Part shown: piece by piece, positions 43,284 through 53,760 of the stretch | How the letters are laid out: the number at the start of each line of letters is the position of its first letter | Position numbering within the stretch: position 1 is the first letter of the stretch | Assembly: GCA_033980235.1 (NCBI GenBank) | Contig: CM067062.1 | Coordinates: forward strand, 1,517,709 to 1,581,708 | Direction: 5' to 3' | DNA: 64,000 nt | From: Diadema setosum | Taxonomy: Eukaryota; Echinodermata; Echinoidea; Diadematoida; Diadematidae | The notes under the pieces: model-generated | Told to the model about the DNA's origin: nothing | Databases searched by the model: none | The model's input: the letters and a program-made list of their open reading frames with translations, nothing else | Position numbers and translations under genes: made by a program

Positions 43284-45914
43284 TATATCAACGATTTACA
43301 TGCCTGATTGAGAAAAGCAAAGACAGAAACTAAAGAATTTCAACTGATTGGCAAATAGCCGTTCCCTAGAGGTCAATAATAAGCCTTTTTTTTTTGGTAG
43401 TCTTCATTGACAACCATGGTTAGAGAAAAAGAAAAAAAAAAGGTCATGAGCATACTCTGGCTAGAGTAAAACCAATGATTTCCTGAACACCGGACAGGCG
43501 TCGTTTCACGAGACTACCTGGCTTCCACTCGACAGCCAGTGCTGCTTCTAATCTTTTAAGTCTTCATTTGATTTTACTAAAGAATGCCAGTTACTCTGGT
43601 GTTTCCATTCACTTATTGTTTCTTTCATTTGCCTTTAAAATATGATGAGAAACATCCAGATACTTTCAGTGGGAGAAATTAGTACATCTTGTCGAGGTAA
43701 TATCATTATCTTTTTATATCATACAATGTATCATGGATACGTGCGCATCGTCTATTTGCTTGCTTTGAGTGATTGTTAAAGTATCTGGAGGGTGATGCAT
43801 TTTCTCTGACGAGTATAGGTTGATTACAAATGATACAATTTTTTATTGAACTCATGCGTACAGAGAGATTCATTAGCAGATACATAGTTTGTTTTTGCTA
43901 CAATGACAATCACGTCAAGCAAAATTTTATAACAGACTACCAAAATTCAGTTGATGTAAGTCTAGCATGCGCTTGTGTGTAATCACTATTATCTATAATG
44001 TATTGGGCAAAACCTCCGGAGGTAATGTATGAACAATAATTCTATAACAAAGAAATTACTTGTATACTCAAAGGAATGTAATTAGAGATATACGTTATAG
44101 GTTTGTCAGGAATTCCACCGTCACGAGAAAGAAGTTTATCTATACAACAGATGTTAACTTGATTAAAACCATTAATGAAAAGTGAATTTTCGCGTTTCCC
44201 GCCCATCTTCATCAACGGTCAAAGCCAATACAATAATCGAGCTCTGCGCGCAGTGCACTGCGCAATAAGCGTTCTGTGGCCAAAACCATGAGCCTTGGCC
44301 AAAACTACGCGGTCGGTTCAAAAAATGGTGGTCAATATGTAGTAGAGCTACCATGAAAGCTTTGCTTTTTCAACTGAAGCATGACTTTGATATAATTATT
44401 TTTTTTTTTGCAAGTATGCGCTCTTATGTTTATCGGTATCATTTATCATGTAAATGTTTGTGTTTAAGAAGTAATTCCTGATTTATCTTGTGTTATGTTT
44501 TGTTGGAAAAAGAAGAAAGAAAATTAATGAATTGAATTGAATTGAATGTGAAGTTCTGCGCAAAATGACGTCCACGCTAGTTGCTGTCTGTATATGGCAC
44601 TGCAGCGGGGCTGCGGCGCAATGATCATTAAAAAAAAAATCATTAAAATTTCACCTCATTGATTCTGTGTGACTGGAGTCCACCAGGCTACGTTGTTTCT
44701 GATCACATACCTAAAAAAAAAAATACATGGATCTCGTAGAAGTACAAATAATCACAATTTCGTAGACAACTTTACAGTTTTGTTGTGTAAGAAAAAAAAA
44801 TGGCGGCGATTTCCTATAACCATTAATCTGAATCAGTTCCAGATACACAACCACTCCGTATCATTTTTCTCCAGAACTTATGAAAAGTACTCAACGTTGT
44901 TTTATGAAAACTACACAACTCGTACAACACAGCAAATTTTTACACAACTGATTTGCAGTGTAGAATTGCATGCTTTTTGATATTTCATAATACATTTCTC
45001 GTCATCTCGCGAAACAAAAAGTTGGAAACCTTAACCCTATTCCCACCGGCGGAAGGGGGGGGGGGGGGGCATTTGTCGCTCCCGGGCATGCCATTTTTAA
45101 GGCCACACCCCAGGCCTTAAAAAAAAAATTGTCGACCCCAAAATTGCTCAAAAACATGACTTTGTGTACAAATCCAATGTAAATTGTGTTTTTGCAATTA
45201 ATTCATATAAAATATTTTTACTTTCTATCGCTGATAATGATTTATTTTAGCCTGATTATGCTTCAAGAAGTTTCTTCAACAAATCTTGAAAAAAAACAAA
45301 ACAAAACAAAACAAAACGGAAAAACAAAGAAATACATAGGAAAAGCAATAAACAATAGAATACATAAGAAATAATTATGAAGTCGAACTTTTGCTTCAAT
45401 ATTATTGTTGAGGATATTGAAAAGAATATGTTCACCAAAAGTTAGAAGTCTTAAAGCTTTATCTTTTAATGTATAGGCAAAACAAAAATAGTTTTTGCAT
45501 AAATTAATCAATATAGAATACAAACTTTAGAATTTGAAAAAAATTCCAACTATACAGTCTTGTAGAATACATTGGCCTCTAACTCTCATAGTGCAGATTT
45601 TCGCAAGGATTGCGCGATCCACGACCGAGATCTGAAGGGGGGCCAAAAGCTTCCCCCCCCCCCCCCGTGGTTTCCAGTCCCTCAAAAAAACCCGTTGGGA
45701 TTAGGGTTAAGCCCTATATCTGTAAGAAAAACTATACCTTCCCTTTAAATTTTGCTTCGTTATTTCGTTCTGTTATAAGAATGCATAAATTCTAACATTA
45801 TGCGTCGTGCTTACTTTCCCTTCACTATTATAATTGGTAAAAGTTAACGTCATATTTTTGCTGATACTTGTCGATGTATTTACCGCTTTGTGTTTGTCTT
45901 TTGCTTCTGGACAG
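43281..45914. other. 3' part of the proposed TRIM copy 3 intron; no gene
   Basis: No coding sequence is supported. It contains a CG-richer patch at 44190-44330, a LINE-like tail (44505-44550: GAAAATTAATGAATTGAATTGAATTGAA), poly(G) at 45054-45069, an AAAAC run (45292-45318) and poly(C) at 45653-45666. Confidence 0.45.
44400..44550 (+). pseudogene. LINE 3' end remnant with (GAATT)n tail
   Basis: TTGTTGGAAAAAGAAGAAAG followed by AATTAATGAATTGAATTGAATTGAA is the form of a plus-strand CR1-like 3' end. No coding portion is left. Confidence 0.4.
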
Positions 45915-45919
45915 ACACC

Positions 45920-47770
45920 ATGGCAACGTTTCAGCAAATCAACAGACAGAATTTGGAGTGTCCTATCTGTCTGTCACTTTTCAACCAACCCAAATCACTG
46001 GCATGCTCTCATACCTTCTGTAAAGACTGTCTGAAACGTATCTTTCAAACTCAGCCAAACCAACAAGCTTTAACATGCCCTGTGTGCAGGAAAGAAACTC
46101 TCCTACCCAGTGGAGATGTGAATAAGTTACAAATAAACGTACCCTTAAATTCTCTCTTGGATTTGTTGGACGAAGTGAAAATCAAGAGTCCAACATGCAC
46201 GGTTTGCGAGATGGACGAGAAGCCACCAGCTGTGTCCTACTGTCAGGACTGTGAGAAATGTATGTGTAAATCGTGTGAGATAAACCACTCTGTCTTCTTT
46301 AAAACGTTCTCCAGACACACAGCAGTGCCCATGAGCGATGTTCTCTCGGGGAAAGTTCCCATCAAGAGGCGACGCAAGTGTAAAAACCACCCTAACGATG
46401 ATGAAGACTGTTTCTGTATCAATTGTTTTGAGTACGTCTGCCATAGATGTGGGATGTTAAGACACTTACAAGCAGGGCATCAAATCGAAGAGGCAGTTAT
46501 CTATGAGGAAAAATTAATGGAATATATCAAGGAGTTACAAGAAAGAACAAAATCAAAGAAAACAACCATTGAAAATCATATCGATTTCATAAAGAGACAA
46601 CGCAATATAATAACAAACATGATGAGAAGACTCAGTAATGGCATCGACAAGACTTACGAGGAATACATGAAACTATTATCAGCCAGAAAAGTGGCGCTGA
46701 AGTTCCAAGTGCATCGATTGTCTGAAAATTTTGAAAAGAAATTAAAAGTCATGGAGGAAGAGAGTTGCCAAACAATCAGTCACATAAACGCACTGGAAGA
46801 ACTGGTGGGTAAAGGTTTGAAGGTACCTCTAGAGAAGGACGCCTTGTTTGCACACGTCACGCTGTGCGAGAACTTGAAAAGCTTTCTGGGACGAGATGAT
46901 CCTGACAACCAATTACCGAGAGGTGTGACAGAACGAGCTCAGAAGATTTCATTCACGAAAAATGAGAAGGTCAATGAACTTTGTCTTGGAGAGCTTGAAG
47001 GTTACACGTGGGACGTCAAAGCAGACGTAGAGCTCCCTAGCAAAGACAGCATGACCTGTATGACTCGTGCACCAGACAATAAGATGGCGATGGGATCGTG
47101 GAAGGGCGGAATCCATCTCTACTCCCCTGATGGCGAGTTACAGCAGACCGTGCTGAATGATGTCAGTATCGTTGAAATTGGATTCTTGTCTGACAGCCGA
47201 AGTGTTGTACATGACACATATAACATGATGTCACTCTACACTCCACAGTGGGAGAAGCTTGACGTCACGTTTGAGACGATGAGTTATGATAAAGGAGGGT
47301 TTGGTGGTCTCACTGTGGATAGAGATGATAATATCTACGTGGGTTGTAGCAAGCCGAAGATTATCCATGTATTTACCCCACAGGGTGGTAAGGCAGTCAG
47401 GAAAATAGCATGTGGTATATATACACCAGATCAATTATTCTCCTTTTACACCACTGGAGAACTGGTACTGACAGACATATCAGCTGTCGTCTGCAATAGG
47501 CAGAATAAGAATGTCTTGAAGAAGGAGGGTATGACAGCCTTTCCAGCTGTTTGTCGAGATGATTCAGTCATTGTAGCCTGGGTGAAGCACGAGGAGGGTC
47601 TCGTCAGTATCGATCGATACACGAGAGATTTGGAGCACGTGCGCAATCTCATCACTGAGTTCAAAATACAAACACCAGAGAGAAATTGGTACTTTGTGCA
47701 AGAGTTTGAGGTTGGTGGGATAGCGTTCTGCACTCCAGATAGACTTTACATTTTTTGGCATGTAATTTGA
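45920..47770 (+). CDS. TRIM-type RING/B-box/coiled-coil/NHL-like protein, copy 3
   Basis: A 616-residue protein in one exon, starting at MATFQQ (ACACCATGG), with the acceptor AG at 45913-45914 just upstream. The RING is complete (CPICLSLFNQP, CSHTFCKDC, CPVCRKE). B-box 1 (CTVCEMDEKPP..CMCKSCEINH) and B-box 2 (CKNHPNDDEDCFCINC..CHRCGMLRH..GH) keep their metal ligands. The coiled coil and C-terminal domain align with copy 2. Differences: three extra residues before EVKIKSP (SLLDLLDEV), a three-residue loss at VVCNRQNKN, and a changed C-terminus LYIFWHVI in place of LYIFGVKCEM. The last is explained by one extra T in a T run near 47750. This is the most diverged of the three full copies, notably in B-box 2, which fits diversification of partner or target recognition. 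Confidence 0.92.
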   Translation: MATFQQINRQNLECPICLSLFNQPKSLACSHTFCKDCLKRIFQTQPNQQALTCPVCRKETLLPSGDVNKLQINVPLNSLLDLLDEVKIKSPTCTVCEMDEKPPAVSYCQDCEKCMCKSCEINHSVFFKTFSRHTAVPMSDVLSGKVPIKRRRKCKNHPNDDEDCFCINCFEYVCHRCGMLRHLQAGHQIEEAVIYEEKLMEYIKELQERTKSKKTTIENHIDFIKRQRNIITNMMRRLSNGIDKTYEEYMKLLSARKVALKFQVHRLSENFEKKLKVMEEESCQTISHINALEELVGKGLKVPLEKDALFAHVTLCENLKSFLGRDDPDNQLPRGVTERAQKISFTKNEKVNELCLGELEGYTWDVKADVELPSKDSMTCMTRAPDNKMAMGSWKGGIHLYSPDGELQQTVLNDVSIVEIGFLSDSRSVVHDTYNMMSLYTPQWEKLDVTFETMSYDKGGFGGLTVDRDDNIYVGCSKPKIIHVFTPQGGKAVRKIACGIYTPDQLFSFYTTGELVLTDISAVVCNRQNKNVLKKEGMTAFPAVCRDDSVIVAWVKHEEGLVSIDRYTRDLEHVRNLITEFKIQTPERNWYFVQEFEVGGIAFCTPDRLYIFWHVI

Positions 47771-48690
47771 TAGACCATTTTGTTCTGCAGTAGAATGGAA
47801 AAAAGAAAAAGACAAAGAAAATGAATTATTTGTTTTGAAGTGCGTAAAATAATATTATACACTCTCGATGACGTTTTGGTGTTATACTTACGTGCACATG
47901 TGACCCCTATACTCATATGAATACTCTATACAAGGGACATATATAATCATAAAGTTACAGTATATTCTATGGATGATTGGCCATTCCAAAAGCATATAAA
48001 ATAGAATCAGTTACTGCATTATTTTTTTCTAGATAACATTATCTGGGGAAAATGCTGTTCAGATGAATTCAGTGGAAAGATGTTACACCTGTATATCTAT
48101 TTACCGTTAGTTCTAAAGTTGCTTAGTGGAATCATAATGACGGACGTACATAACCCCTACAGCGTATATAGGCCTACAAGATATTTTTGAATGGGTATCC
48201 AAGCTTCTGTATCAAGAAATGTTAAAGTTTAATCCTGTTGTACATTTTGTATGATTTAAAACTCTTTTTTTTTAAACTGACAATGTCAATCATTATGATT
48301 CATGTTTTTCCTGTGTTATCAGGTTTTACATTAAAGTATTGTTACTATGGTTCTTCTATAACTTTTAATAATGACTGTATACGCTACTTGAGGTGATAAA
48401 ATTAATCATAAATGCGGGATGAATAATGTATTACAAAATTAGGTGTTTACACATCTTGGTGACACAATATGACTTTGAGTAAAGTTAAAATTGAACTAGA
48501 AATGTCGCTATGGATACTGGTATTCCTCCGCCATACTACATGGTTCTCCTAATAGATCTATAATACGTCTTGACAATAATTATGTGATGACAGTTTAACA
48601 TCAGTTGGTAAAATACTAAAATGACAGGTTGGCCACAATGTTTTATATGTTCACTTTCCTTGAACTAGATTCCATGGCATGAATGGCTAT
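47771..48690 (+). other. 3' flank of TRIM copy 3
   Basis: Contains the shared block GGAATCATAATGACGGACGTACATAACCCCTACAGCGTATATAGGCCTAC..GAATGGGTATCCAAGCTTCTG (48128-48214) and the distal block GTGACACAATATGACTTTGAG (~48460). No gene, and no clear AATAAA near the stop. Confidence 0.55.
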
Positions 48691-48691
48691 A

Positions 48692-49648
48692 TGTGACCCT
48701 GCATCGCAAAACAAATAAAAAGTCGGCAGAATATTGAAAAGAAAGCAGACACTCTGGAAAAGTGTGCATCGAAAAAAGAGGCTCTGAAGTACAGAGTCCA
48801 TCTGCCTATTGAAGCACTTAAAGGGATCGTATAGTTTTGGTTGAGACCTAATTTCCGGTTTCTAACATTTTTTGGTGAGATAATGAGAAACCTCTGATGA
48901 CATATGAAAGAGCATGTAATGCCATGAGGAATTCAATGTTTATTTGATGAAAATTGGTTTTGAAATGGCAGATATCCAAAACAGACGATTCCAATAAAGT
49001 GTGGGACCCACCACTTATTATGATTGCTTTGTTTTACGTTGTTTTTGGATGTTTCAGTCATTCCAAACCCGATTTTCATCAAATAAACTTTGAATTCCTC
49101 TTAACATGGTATGCTCTGTACTATTTCATAAGTGTTTTCTTGGTATCTCACAAAAAGTTAAAAGCCCAATTCTCATCTCAACCAATACTGTACCATCCCT
49201 TTAATCTTTACCAAACCGTGCTAGATGTGCGATGAATGGGAGAAAAAAAAAACAGGATGTAAACCACTGGGGCAACAACAATGAAGGGATTATCAGTTTA
49301 AATTGAAATTAAGCATGTTTTATTAACACATTCTGTCCATGATTAATGCCAACATTCAAAGCAGTAGCCTTAACCCTTTAAAAGTTATCAGACTTGAAAG
49401 TGAAGAGTTTGCAAAGGGTTATCAACAAATGAAAAGGGGCCTCTAAGACATAACCTGATCTCACTACTCAACAAAAAAGAGTTGCAGAAAAACTGCTGAA
49501 AATGCACTTTCCCATTCATGTTACGATCCTAAAAATATAAAAAACTCAATACTGACTTAGTTGACCCGTGTCACTTTTTTTTTTTTTTGAGTCCTCACGT
49601 AAAATCAAGGGGTGCGACTTTTTGTTCGTTTTGTGGTGCACGGTCACA
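48692..49648. mobile_element. TA-flanked inverted-repeat element, copy B (with nested MITE)
   Basis: Ends TGTGACCCTGCATCGCAAAA and TTTTGTGGTGCACGGTCACA, with TA on each side (48690-48691 and 49649-49650). The interior is collinear with 22030-22704 (GAGGCTCTGAAGTACAG; CTGGGGCAACAACAATGAAGGGATTAT; AATCAAGGGGTGCGACTTTTTG), except for the 381-bp MITE at 48821-49201. Confidence 0.87.
48821..49201. mobile_element. AAGGG-family MITE, copy 4 of 5, nested
   Basis: AAGGGATCGTATAGTTTTGGTTGAG at the left and CTCAACCAATACTGTACCATCCCTT at the right. TA lies at 48819-48820 and 49202-49203. The related outer element at 22030-22704 lacks it and shows the single TA at the equivalent place, so the insertion is exact. 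The interior is an almost complete inverted repeat centred on AAGTGTGGGACCCACCACTTATTA (~48996-49020). Confidence 0.92.
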
Positions 49649-49709
49649 TATTGTCTACGAGTGCAGGTCCCTTTAGTGAGTTTCCTTTCATTTTGGATAA
49701 ATGATGGTA

Positions 49710-50476
49710 AGGGCTTTTTACACTTGTAAATTTTTGCTTATTCCCGGACCAACGGTGGGGCTAGGGGGGTGGGGGGCTTAACCCGGCCCACCGTTGGTAC
49801 GGGACTAGCCCACGGGACCTTAGCCCACTTTCTGTTTACACTCGTTTTTACCAAAGTGGGCTAGCCCCACCGATAGTACGGTACTACGGTATACGGTACT
49901 ACTACGATAGTACGGTACGGCCCTGCAAAATAGCAGGGGTTAGCAAGTGAGTGTAAACAGAACGAAAAAAATAATCCTGGGGCCCGTTGCATAAAACTCC
50001 AACCGGATTTTTTTCCGGTTGAAATCACAAAATTCTGGTTGGAAGCTCCCAACCAGAGTTTTTATGCAACGGATTTTACATTCTTATGTTAGCAACCTTA
50101 AAAAATTCAGGTTTTGCAAATCCCAACCTGAATTTTTTAAGGTTGCTAAAAAAGTTTTATGCAACGGGACCCTGGGCTAAGCGACGGAGACGAAGTCCGA
50201 CCCTCACTGACCAATCAGAAACGAGGTAATCAAGTGCTGCCGGTGCGTGCGTGTACGTGTACAGTACACAGCGTAATTATGAATATTCATGTGGTTTGGA
50301 AAGTCCGGGGCTAAGAAATACGAGTGTAAAAAGGTCAGTTTTCTCCTTAGCCGCGGACAAGAGATAGTACAGGACTAATTGGCGAGTGTAAAAAGCTGAA
50401 AAAATTGGTACGGGACTAACGATAGTCCTGGGTCAGAGAAAGTCCGGGGTTAAGAAACACAAGTGTAAAAAGCCCT
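49710..50476. mobile_element. 767-bp non-autonomous DNA element with GTA duplication
   Basis: Ends AGGGCTTTTTACACTTGT and ACAAGTGTAAAAAGCCCT, a perfect 18-bp inverted repeat. GTA lies at 49707-49709 and 50477-50479. Inner repeats of ACACTCGT, GTACGGGACTA, TTAGCCC and GAGTGTAAAAAG recur in both orientations. No ORF. A larger relative is at 27331-31981. It carries a nested 190-bp MITE. Confidence 0.85.
49981..50170. mobile_element. 190-bp MITE with CCTGG target duplication, nested
   Basis: Ends GGCCCGTTGCATAAAACT and AGTTTTATGCAACGGGAC, with CCTGG at 49976-49980 and 50171-50175. The interior has two further hairpins, AACCGGATTTTTTTCCGGTT and CAACCTTAAAAAATTCAGG / CCTGAATTTTTTAAGGTTG. The relative at 27545-27580 shows the corresponding empty site between the AACAGAACGAA-type and CGACGGAGA-type words. 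Confidence 0.85.
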
Positions 50477-50734
50477 GTAGAGACGATGATACAAACGGAC
50501 TCACCCCTCTCTCTCTCTCTCTCTCTCCCTTATACACACACATACACACACCCTGCGCGCGTGCGTCGTGCACACAGAGCGTTATTTCCTATATCCAGTC
50601 CCTGGTCTGATGTATTATGCATTGCATTGTATTATTCTCTTTTTGTAAGTTTGGAGCAAAACAGTGCATGGCGTCCCTATTGAAAACGGAGGAGTTTGAG
50701 GTGATGCATTTCTGATACTGTGGTGTACCAAACA

Positions 50735-50769
50735 TAATGACGGTGGGGGCGCTGCGGCATAGTTGATAA
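50735..50769 (+). mobile_element. 5' part of a tRNA-derived SINE (split)
   Basis: GGGGGCGCTGCGGCATAGTTGATAA is the head of a tRNA-like SINE. The rest follows the hAT-like insertion at 53382. The upstream flank (GTACCAAACATAATGACGGT) is the TRIM-flank module; SINE-free versions are near 3160 and 33950. Confidence 0.75.
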
Positions 50770-50784
50770 CAGTGCCGTATATTA

Positions 50785-51146
50785 AAGGTCCTGTTTACCT
50801 TTGGGAGCAGTGATTTGAAAAATTTTCAAGATATCACATTTGATGAATATGTGTAGGTCTGTTGTATCACAAAAACATCCTACGAAATAAAATTTTCGCA
50901 ATAAACCCTAAAATAAAAGGACATCTCAGTATTTTTCTCAATAAACCATAACTGTACACGGTTTAGTCTGGAAACATTTTTATTATACCTATTGTTCACA
51001 TTTTGAGTATTTAATAATACGTAACATGGATTATAAGGATTCAAATTTTTACAGTGGTTGTTTCTATCCCTAACTCACATTTTAGAAATATTTTAAAGCA
51101 CTAATGCTGGGTTTTTGTTTCATGTGCAAATGGTAAATTATGCCTT
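50785..51146. mobile_element. 362-bp TA-flanked MITE nested in the hAT terminal repeat
   Basis: Ends AAGGTCCTGTTTACC and GGTAAATTATGCCTT, with TA at 50783-50784 and 51147-51148. Removing it makes the two hAT terminal repeats identical across the site, an internal proof of the boundaries. No ORF. Confidence 0.92.
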
Positions 51147-51599
51147 TAAGAGAGTCTGGCCAACTCGGTTTTCGGCTTATGTGTTTTGAAGCCTGTGATT
51201 GGTCAAAAGCTGGTCCCGTGATCTACAGGCGCCATGTTGTTACCAAAGTCAATCACGCGGGCGTGAGGAGAGTTCATACGCAGTGCCCATTGTTGAACAT
51301 GCGCAGCTACGCGTGTATTGCTTGCCTTTGGGAAATCCCCAATATCAGTCGCGGTGTAGTGTCCTTGCCGTTGTCTATTTTATTGAAGTATGCGAAAGAT
51401 ATTTTGATATCTCAGTTACTGCGATAAACTGAAAATTCGTCATGCCTTTCCTGCGCAGCATGGCGTTGCGCTAACCGACCTGGCTCAAATGTAATGATGC
51501 ACCGCTTTTCGACAGATCCAAAACGAAGGAAAGAAGTGGGAAATTAGAGAGTGACGGGAAAACTAATATATGATTTTTTTTTTTTTCCTTTGGATTCCT

Positions 51600-52475
51600 C
51601 GCGGTGTCTCTCAGACTATCCAAGTTTTGATTCTCATTAAGATTGTATAGGCCTTTGTCACCGCTATAACGTACGAAGTGTCGCCTGAGGCATTTGTCTG
51701 TCCTTCATTCGTAATCAATTTTGTTGAAACCATTGGCCATGAAACTTGACATGATTGTGTGATTGCGTAAACATGCTCAAAGTGAACCGTCAAAATCATA
51801 ATGGTTAAAATCTTAAAATACTGCCATTTCCCCCCATACTGTATTCAATTTCTGAAGGTGAGCACATGTATTTCCAGACGAAACTTACTGCCCGACCGTG
51901 ATTCTCTTGTGATTTTTTTTTTTTTTTGGGGGGGGGGGGTGAGGTGGGGTTTGGGGTCATGGGAGGTGGCAAAGGTCAAGGATCGATGTCGGGTAAAATG
52001 TTAAAATTCTACTATCTATTGTTGAAATATTATTACCCAGTTCATCCATACCTTGGAGATTATACCCAATGCACAAACTTAAAACCAAACGCGGTATTTG
52101 CATGCCACCATTCGTATACAATGACGCATAGGGAAGGATTTTGGCCATGATGGTCAAAGGTCAAGTGAAAATACTAAAATGACAGTAATTTCCGCAGATT
52201 TGTAAAATAACCGCTGAAAGTATTGCCATGAAAATAGATTGGTCAACTTACGAGTAAAAAATGCTCAAATTCCTCAATACTTCTCTTTTAAATAAAACTC
52301 ATCCATTTACACCTATAGTTCAAGGAAAGTAAACACTCGACGCATTAAATTTTGTGACAATTTTTTGCGAATAATATGTGAAACTGTCGTGTAACATTGT
52401 CAAGGCGAACTCTACATCTGCTAAGAACAATGTAATATGGCGGAGGTATACCGGTCGCCATTTGGACATTTTCAT
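51600..52475. repeat. Diverged copy of the dispersed repeat at 56290-57430
   Basis: Shares ATTTTGTTGAAACCATTGGCCATGAAACTTG, GCACATGTATTTCCAGACGAAACTT, GATTCTCTTGTGA, GGTCAAAGGTCAAG-type words, and the ending AATATGGCGGAGGTATACCGGTCGCCATTTGGACATTTTC. The order is the same but similarity is low. Confidence 0.7.
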
Positions 52476-53168
52476 TTTTTAAAACTCATTTCATATCCAT
52501 TCAATGGTCCTGATCATAGTTTACATGTATATTTGGTACGGATGTCACTGAAGATATCCCTCATGGTTATCATGTTATCCAGGTACTTGTGCTAGTTCAA
52601 TTGTTCAATTACACGTCTTTTTTTTTTTTGGGGGGGGGGGAACATTATTTTTAAACAATTTGAGATCATTTTACACACCATTATAATTATGCACTTGCCG
52701 ATGACTTTTCATGTTGTATATACATTGTACATAGGTGTATTCCTCTTGAATTAGGGCCTACTTATACTAGTAGGCCTTCATGTCAGTTTATCTAGTATGG
52801 TACTAAATAGGATGGTAATTGATGGTTTTTTTTTTTATGTGCGAAACAGTAAAACTGTGAAATTCGTCTATCGTCTGTGCACAGTACAGCTAGAATTGTA
52901 AATATATATATATTGTATCATTTTGTTGTACAATATTCTTGTTCCCTGGACAACTTGCTAAATAAACAATATAGCATAGGGGGCCTACAGTCTAGTGAAA
53001 GTTTACGACACGACATACTGTGAATTCTACTTTTATTCATACAGCAATAATTTATCATATTTATATTCTAGAATTATGTCCTTAAAACAGCTTCCCTATT
53101 AAGTTTATATACCTGTGTGCTTGTGTCTATTTGAATGTGTAAAAATGATTGATTGTTGGCTTTGTTCA

Positions 53169-53169
53169 A

Positions 53170-53209
<40 letters not shown>

Positions 53210-53226
53210 AAAAAAAAAAAAAAAAA
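53169..53226. repeat. (CT)n followed by poly(A)
   Basis: About 17 CT units then about 21 A. Confidence 0.93.
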
Positions 53227-53381
53227 CACAGTCAAGCAACCCAGTGCCTATTGCGCCTTTGGGACGCCTGCGCGCGCTAACCCCAAAGCGCACACGCTGA
53301 AACCATAAGCGCACTGTACGCTGGGTAACGACATGGCGTTCAATTTATGAGTTGGCCAGACTCTCTTAATATACGGCACTG

Positions 53382-53760
53382 GTTGATAAGACTCCCGACT
53401 CAATATGGGAGGACCCTAGTTCGTTTCCCGCCCAGTGCTTACGTCCTCAGACAAGATGTTTTACGCACTATGGCCCTCTGGACCCAGGTGTATAAATGGG
53501 CACCTGGCGACGCTTGGGTAATAATAATGGCAGGGCCCTCTGTTAGAGCAGTGGTAACACTGAAGAGGCTACCCTGGGTAAATAAGATCTTATAATCATT
53601 ATTATTATTCATATTATTATCATCATTATTATGATTTTTATCATTATTGTTATCATTATTACTATTACTATTACTATTACTATTATCATTATCATCATTG
53701 TCATTATTATTATTATTATTATTATCAGTAGTAGTAGTAGTAGTAGTAATAGTATAAAGC
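53382..53760 (+). mobile_element. 3' part of the tRNA-derived SINE with (ATT)n-type tail
   Basis: GTTGATAAGACTCCCGACTC continues the tRNA-like head, and CTAGTTCGTTTCCCG is a degenerate box B. The body includes CACCTGGCGACGCTTGGGTAATAATAATGG and CTACCCTGGGTAAATAAGATC. A long ATT/ATC/ACT tail (53590-53757) ends the unit. tRNA-derived SINEs with such bodies are known from sea urchins; exact family not assigned. Confidence 0.8.

Larger units (their letters stand above)
50770..53381. mobile_element. 2.6 kb hAT-like DNA transposon, non-autonomous
   Basis: The terminal inverted repeat begins CAGTGCCGTATATTA, and the right end is TTAATATACGGCACTG. Once the nested MITE is set aside the match continues through AGAGAGTCTGGCCAACTC, about 33 bp and essentially perfect. 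The 8-bp duplication GTTGATAA lies at 50762-50769 and 53382-53389. Eight-base duplications with CAG-type ends define the hAT superfamily. Subterminal GCGCCATGTTGTTACC (51228) and GGTAACGACATGGCGTT (53326) also pair. No transposase ORF. The interior holds a MITE (50785-51146), an old dispersed repeat (51600-52475), a CT/A tract (53169-53226) and T-G runs. Confidence 0.88.

Noticed and set aside
53390..53450. Functional tRNA gene
   Set aside because: Box A and box B words are degenerate and followed by a SINE body and ATT tail; no cloverleaf could be drawn.
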